Assembly: GCA_030917225.1 (NCBI GenBank)
Contig: JAUPVD010000344.1
Location: 1 to 15,074, forward strand
Length of the DNA stretch: 15,074 nucleotides
Direction: 5' to 3'
DNA from: Pseudomonadota bacterium
Lineage (GTDB): Bacteria > Pseudomonadota > Gammaproteobacteria > Burkholderiales > Rhodocyclaceae
Positions 12,737 through 15,074 of the stretch are shown piece by piece; position 1 is the stretch's first letter, and each line of letters begins with the position of its first letter. The notes under the pieces are model-generated. The model did no database searches, had not been told where the DNA came from, and saw only the letters and a program-made list of their open reading frames with translations. Both the position numbers and the translations under genes were made by a program.

Positions 12737-14313
12737 AACCAAAGTGCAGGCAGCAGCAATGCCAGCAGCACCAGCAGAATGATTCCGGCGACTGCATAAT
12801 CAGAACGCAGCGGAGGCTCCGACGGTGCGTCCGGATCGACAAAATCCTTCGGGAAAGGTCGCGGTCCCACCGGTACGATCTGCCGATCTTCCAGCCTCTT
12901 TGGGATGCGTTCCCGATACTCCACGCTGCTGACAATCGGATAATCACCCCAGGCGCGGCTCGACGGTAGCTGGGGAATGCGCACAAAAAGCAGGGCATCA
13001 ATGTCCCCGGCCAGCGCATTTTCGAACGCGCTCAGCTTCCGCTGTGTCGTGCCCTTGGCAAGGCGCAGCAGATCGGCACCGATCTGCTCGAAAGCGACGC
13101 CCGGGTAGAGGCGCGTCCGGTCTTCCGTCAGATAGTCGAATACCGCCTTGCCCTCCTTCAGCCTGCCGCTTTTCAGGCTGACCACAGGCAGTGCCGCAAA
13201 CGCTTTCAGCCAGCTTTCGGGTCCGGCTGCGGGCACCTGCCAGTCGAGCGCCCGCAAGGTCGAGACGCTGATACCGGCACAATTGGACCGGGCGTGCTGG
13301 TAAGTGAACTGGTGCCGGTAGAACTGGTTGAAGGCACGACCCAGTGCGGACTGGATATGTGCGGCGGCCCTCGGTTCGTGCAGCACGGCGACGAGCATGC
13401 AGGAGGGGCGATACCAGGATTGGCCGGCATTCAGGTCGGCGAAGTAGTTGTCCAGCGGTACCGGCGCGGCGATGATGCCTTTTTCGCTTTCCGAATCCAG
13501 TGTGTAGTAGTTGGCCACCAGCCAGTCGTGAAACGCGCCGCCAGCGCCAATGTTGCCGATGGCTACGGCGAAATGCCCACCGTGCGCCTCGTCATCGTCT
13601 CCCTGGGCGCCGTTGAGGATGAAGCTGAGTGTCGGGCGACCAGCCGAGAGAGGCCCCGATCCCGGTCGCTGCCAGAGCGATTCCACCGAGAAGGGGGCTT
13701 CGGCTCCGCCGCGCGGCAATTCGCGAACGCGTTCCCGAAATGCCTGTGGTGTTGCCGCAATCTCGTTCGAGGCCGGTGATTCCGGGATGCAGAAATCCTC
13801 GGGCCAGAGGGCGCGCACAACAAATTTTCCCTCTTTCCAGTCGCCGCGCAGGCGTGCCGTACGCTGGCTGAAAAAGGCCTCGCTTCTGTCGTTGAAATAG
13901 GATCGGTTCAGCGGGTGGCGCGGAAAAAGCTTGAATGCCAGCGTGTCGGTGCCGACATGGAAACGGCTGCCATCGGCCGATAGGCGGGCACCGCTGACGA
14001 CGCTCGCGGCGCCTGTCCAGACCAGCGGGGGGTAGTCATGGGCTGTGCCGGGCGTTACGTTGCCATGCCAGCGGGCGACATCGTCGCTGGCGCGACGCTT
14101 GGGGTCAAAGCCTGCTAGCGGCTGCCCTGGCAGCGGTACGGCGATGGACTCATGGCGAAAGAACCACAGTGCCTGGGGAATCGCCGAACAATCGGTGCAG
14201 GCGCCGGTGGTCAGGCGGAAATGCGCCGCTGGCAGCAACCCGAAACTGCCCGTGTTGGCGGGCTCAAGGATCGCGGGCGGTGGTGCAAGCGAGTTACTGC
14301 CGGAGTTCATCAT
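12730..14313 (-). CDS. Uncharacterised 527-aa protein with C-terminal membrane anchor
   Basis: I do not recognise this family with confidence. From the ATG at 14313 (AGG six bases upstream) the product has 527 residues. It shows an N-terminal CTDC pair (39-42), several Trp/His-rich beta-like stretches, GGHFAVAIG with His247, FHDW with His262, and HARSNCAGISVSTLRALDW with Cys345. Near the C-terminus a Pro-rich segment leads to one hydrophobic helix (about 505-524) that ends in Arg. The order His-then-Asn-Cys recalls permuted papain-like folds (LRAT/NlpC-P60 relatives, DUF4105-like), which is inference only. No signal peptide is visible. The same frame extends upstream to 14625, but that part is antisense to chrA, so I reject it. 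The gene is divergent from chrA and convergent with queD. Confidence 0.8.
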   Translation of the reverse strand: MMNSGSNSLAPPPAILEPANTGSFGLLPAAHFRLTTGACTDCSAIPQALWFFRHESIAVPLPGQPLAGFDPKRRASDDVARWHGNVTPGTAHDYPPLVWTGAASVVSGARLSADGSRFHVGTDTLAFKLFPRHPLNRSYFNDRSEAFFSQRTARLRGDWKEGKFVVRALWPEDFCIPESPASNEIAATPQAFRERVRELPRGGAEAPFSVESLWQRPGSGPLSAGRPTLSFILNGAQGDDDEAHGGHFAVAIGNIGAGGAFHDWLVANYYTLDSESEKGIIAAPVPLDNYFADLNAGQSWYRPSCMLVAVLHEPRAAAHIQSALGRAFNQFYRHQFTYQHARSNCAGISVSTLRALDWQVPAAGPESWLKAFAALPVVSLKSGRLKEGKAVFDYLTEDRTRLYPGVAFEQIGADLLRLAKGTTQRKLSAFENALAGDIDALLFVRIPQLPSSRAWGDYPIVSSVEYRERIPKRLEDRQIVPVGPRPFPKDFVDPDAPSEPPLRSDYAVAGIILLVLLALLLPALWLR

Positions 14314-14385
14314 CAAGTGCCTGGTTGTTCGCAGTCTTCCGGGCGAAGAGTGGGTGCAGTGTGGGCTGCGATAGTGATTCCAGTT

Positions 14386-14398
14386 GTGTAGAGTACAC
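14386..14398. promoter_or_regulatory. Palindrome in the divergent chrA promoter region
   Basis: GTGTA and TACAC are perfect inverted arms around GAG, in the 109-base gap between the two divergent genes and 24 bases before the chrA ATG. The form TGTA-N3-TACA is operator-like. No clear -35/-10 pair could be assigned to either gene. Confidence 0.4.
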
Positions 14399-14422
14399 CT
14401 TCGATAAACACGACCGAAGCCC

Positions 14423-15074
14423 ATGCCCAATTTCACGATTCCGCCGAACGAAAATGTTGCGGATTCATCGCCTCCTCCGGTCAGTTTCTGGGAGGCCTTC
14501 CGCTTCTGGCTCAAGCTCGGCTTTATCAGCTTCGGCGGGCCGGCGGGGCAGATTTCGATCATGCACCAGGAACTGGTGGAATCCCGGCGCTGGATTTCGG
14601 AGCGGCGCTTCCTGCACGCGCTCAATTACTGCATGGTGCTGCCTGGCCCCGAAGCCCAGCAGTTGGCGACTTACATCGGCTGGCTGATGCACCGGACCTG
14701 GGGCGGCGTGGTTGCCGGCGTCCTCTTCGTGCTGCCTTCGCTGTTCATCCTGATCGGGTTGTCCTGGATCTATATCGCCTTCGGCGAGATGCCCCTGGTA
14801 GCAGGGCTTTTCTATGGCATCAAGCCTGCCGTAACGGCCATCGTCGTTCAGGCGGCACACCGGATCGGCACCCGTGCGCTGAAAAACAATCTGCTCTGGG
14901 CCATCGCTGGGGCGTCCTTCGTGGCGATTTTCGCGCTCGACGTGCCTTTCCCTGCCATCGTCGCTGCTGCCGCACTGGTCGGTTATTTCGGTGGTCGCGT
15001 TGCTCCCAATCTGTTCAAGGTGGGTGGCGGTCACGCTCAATCCATTAAATCCTTCGGTTGTGCGCTGATCGACG
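14423..15074 (+). CDS. chrA: Chromate transporter ChrA, N-terminal part, cut by window edge
   Basis: The frame is open to the right edge (217 codons). It begins [10 protein letters not shown] and shows the CHR-family signatures FGGPAGQI (37-44), [15 protein letters not shown] (73-87) and a [13 protein letters not shown] segment, with several membrane helices through residue ~200. ChrA proteins export chromate across the inner membrane, and some members carry other anions or have unknown substrates. Long members have two CHR halves; the visible stretch is the first half, and the second half would lie beyond the window. The start at 14423 fits the usual short cytoplasmic N-terminus but has only a weak ribosome binding site (GAAG about eight bases before). 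No chrB or other resistance gene is in view. Confidence 0.92.
   Translation, partial: MPNFTIPPNENVADSSPPPVSFWEAFRFWLKLGFISFGGPAGQISIMHQELVESRRWISERRFLHALNYCMVLPGPEAQQLATYIGWLMHRTWGGVVAGVLFVLPSLFILIGLSWIYIAFGEMPLVAGLFYGIKPAVTAIVVQAAHRIGTRALKNNLLWAIAGASFVAIFALDVPFPAIVAAAALVGYFGGRVAPNLFKVGGGHAQSIKSFGCALID

Noticed and set aside
14314..14625. 104-codon N-terminal extension of the 527-aa protein
   Set aside because: It overlaps chrA in antisense and lacks any ribosome binding site; the ATG at 14313 has one.

Overview
The window is GC-rich, densely coded bacterial chromosome. Gene content and order (dapA-bamC-MBL hydrolase; lysC followed by tRNA-Ser and tRNA-Arg; RlmD; QueD; ChrA) point to a betaproteobacterium, most likely Rhodocyclales (Dechloromonas/Azonexus-like). 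That placement is inferred from recognised gene neighbourhoods, not from a database search. I see no insertion sequence, prophage, CRISPR array or rRNA, and no gene-free stretch longer than about 300 bases.

Left block, minus strand, 2808 down to 1: a tightly packed moxR -> DUF58 -> tgpA-type operon with overlapping start and stop codons. It couples an AAA+ ATPase to a membrane-anchored DUF58 protein and a membrane transglutaminase-like protein, whose catalytic part lies beyond the left edge. Divergent from it is a class II-type histone deacetylase/acetylpolyamine amidohydrolase gene (2936-3862).

Plus-strand block 4013-6827: dapA (first committed step of the lysine/diaminopimelate branch), bamC (outer-membrane lipoprotein of the BAM complex) and a WalJ/YycJ-like metallo-beta-lactamase hydrolase form an operon. 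It ends at a strong bidirectional terminator (6848-6876) shared with the opposing minus-strand block.

Minus-strand block, 10798 down to 6895: lysC (aspartokinase, the entry to the pathway that DapA branches from), tRNA-Ser(GCT), tRNA-Arg(ACG), rlmD, a small degenerate phospholipase D-like protein (DUF7931-type), and an Ala/Pro-rich lipoprotein built on a 12-bp tandem repeat. The tRNA pair has a well-formed promoter with a GC-rich discriminator and its own terminator.

Right block: a small XRE-type regulator diverges from lysC. A TYW1-like (COG0731-type) radical SAM protein diverges from queD. A 527-residue membrane-tail-anchored protein of unknown function diverges from a chromate transporter gene (chrA) cut by the right edge.

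Most of the window is ordinary housekeeping DNA. The least explained items are the 527-aa protein with a possible permuted papain-like His...Cys arrangement, the radical SAM protein beside queD, a possible internal translation start inside lysC, and several inverted or direct repeats in promoter regions. I did not find a clear, self-contained new system.
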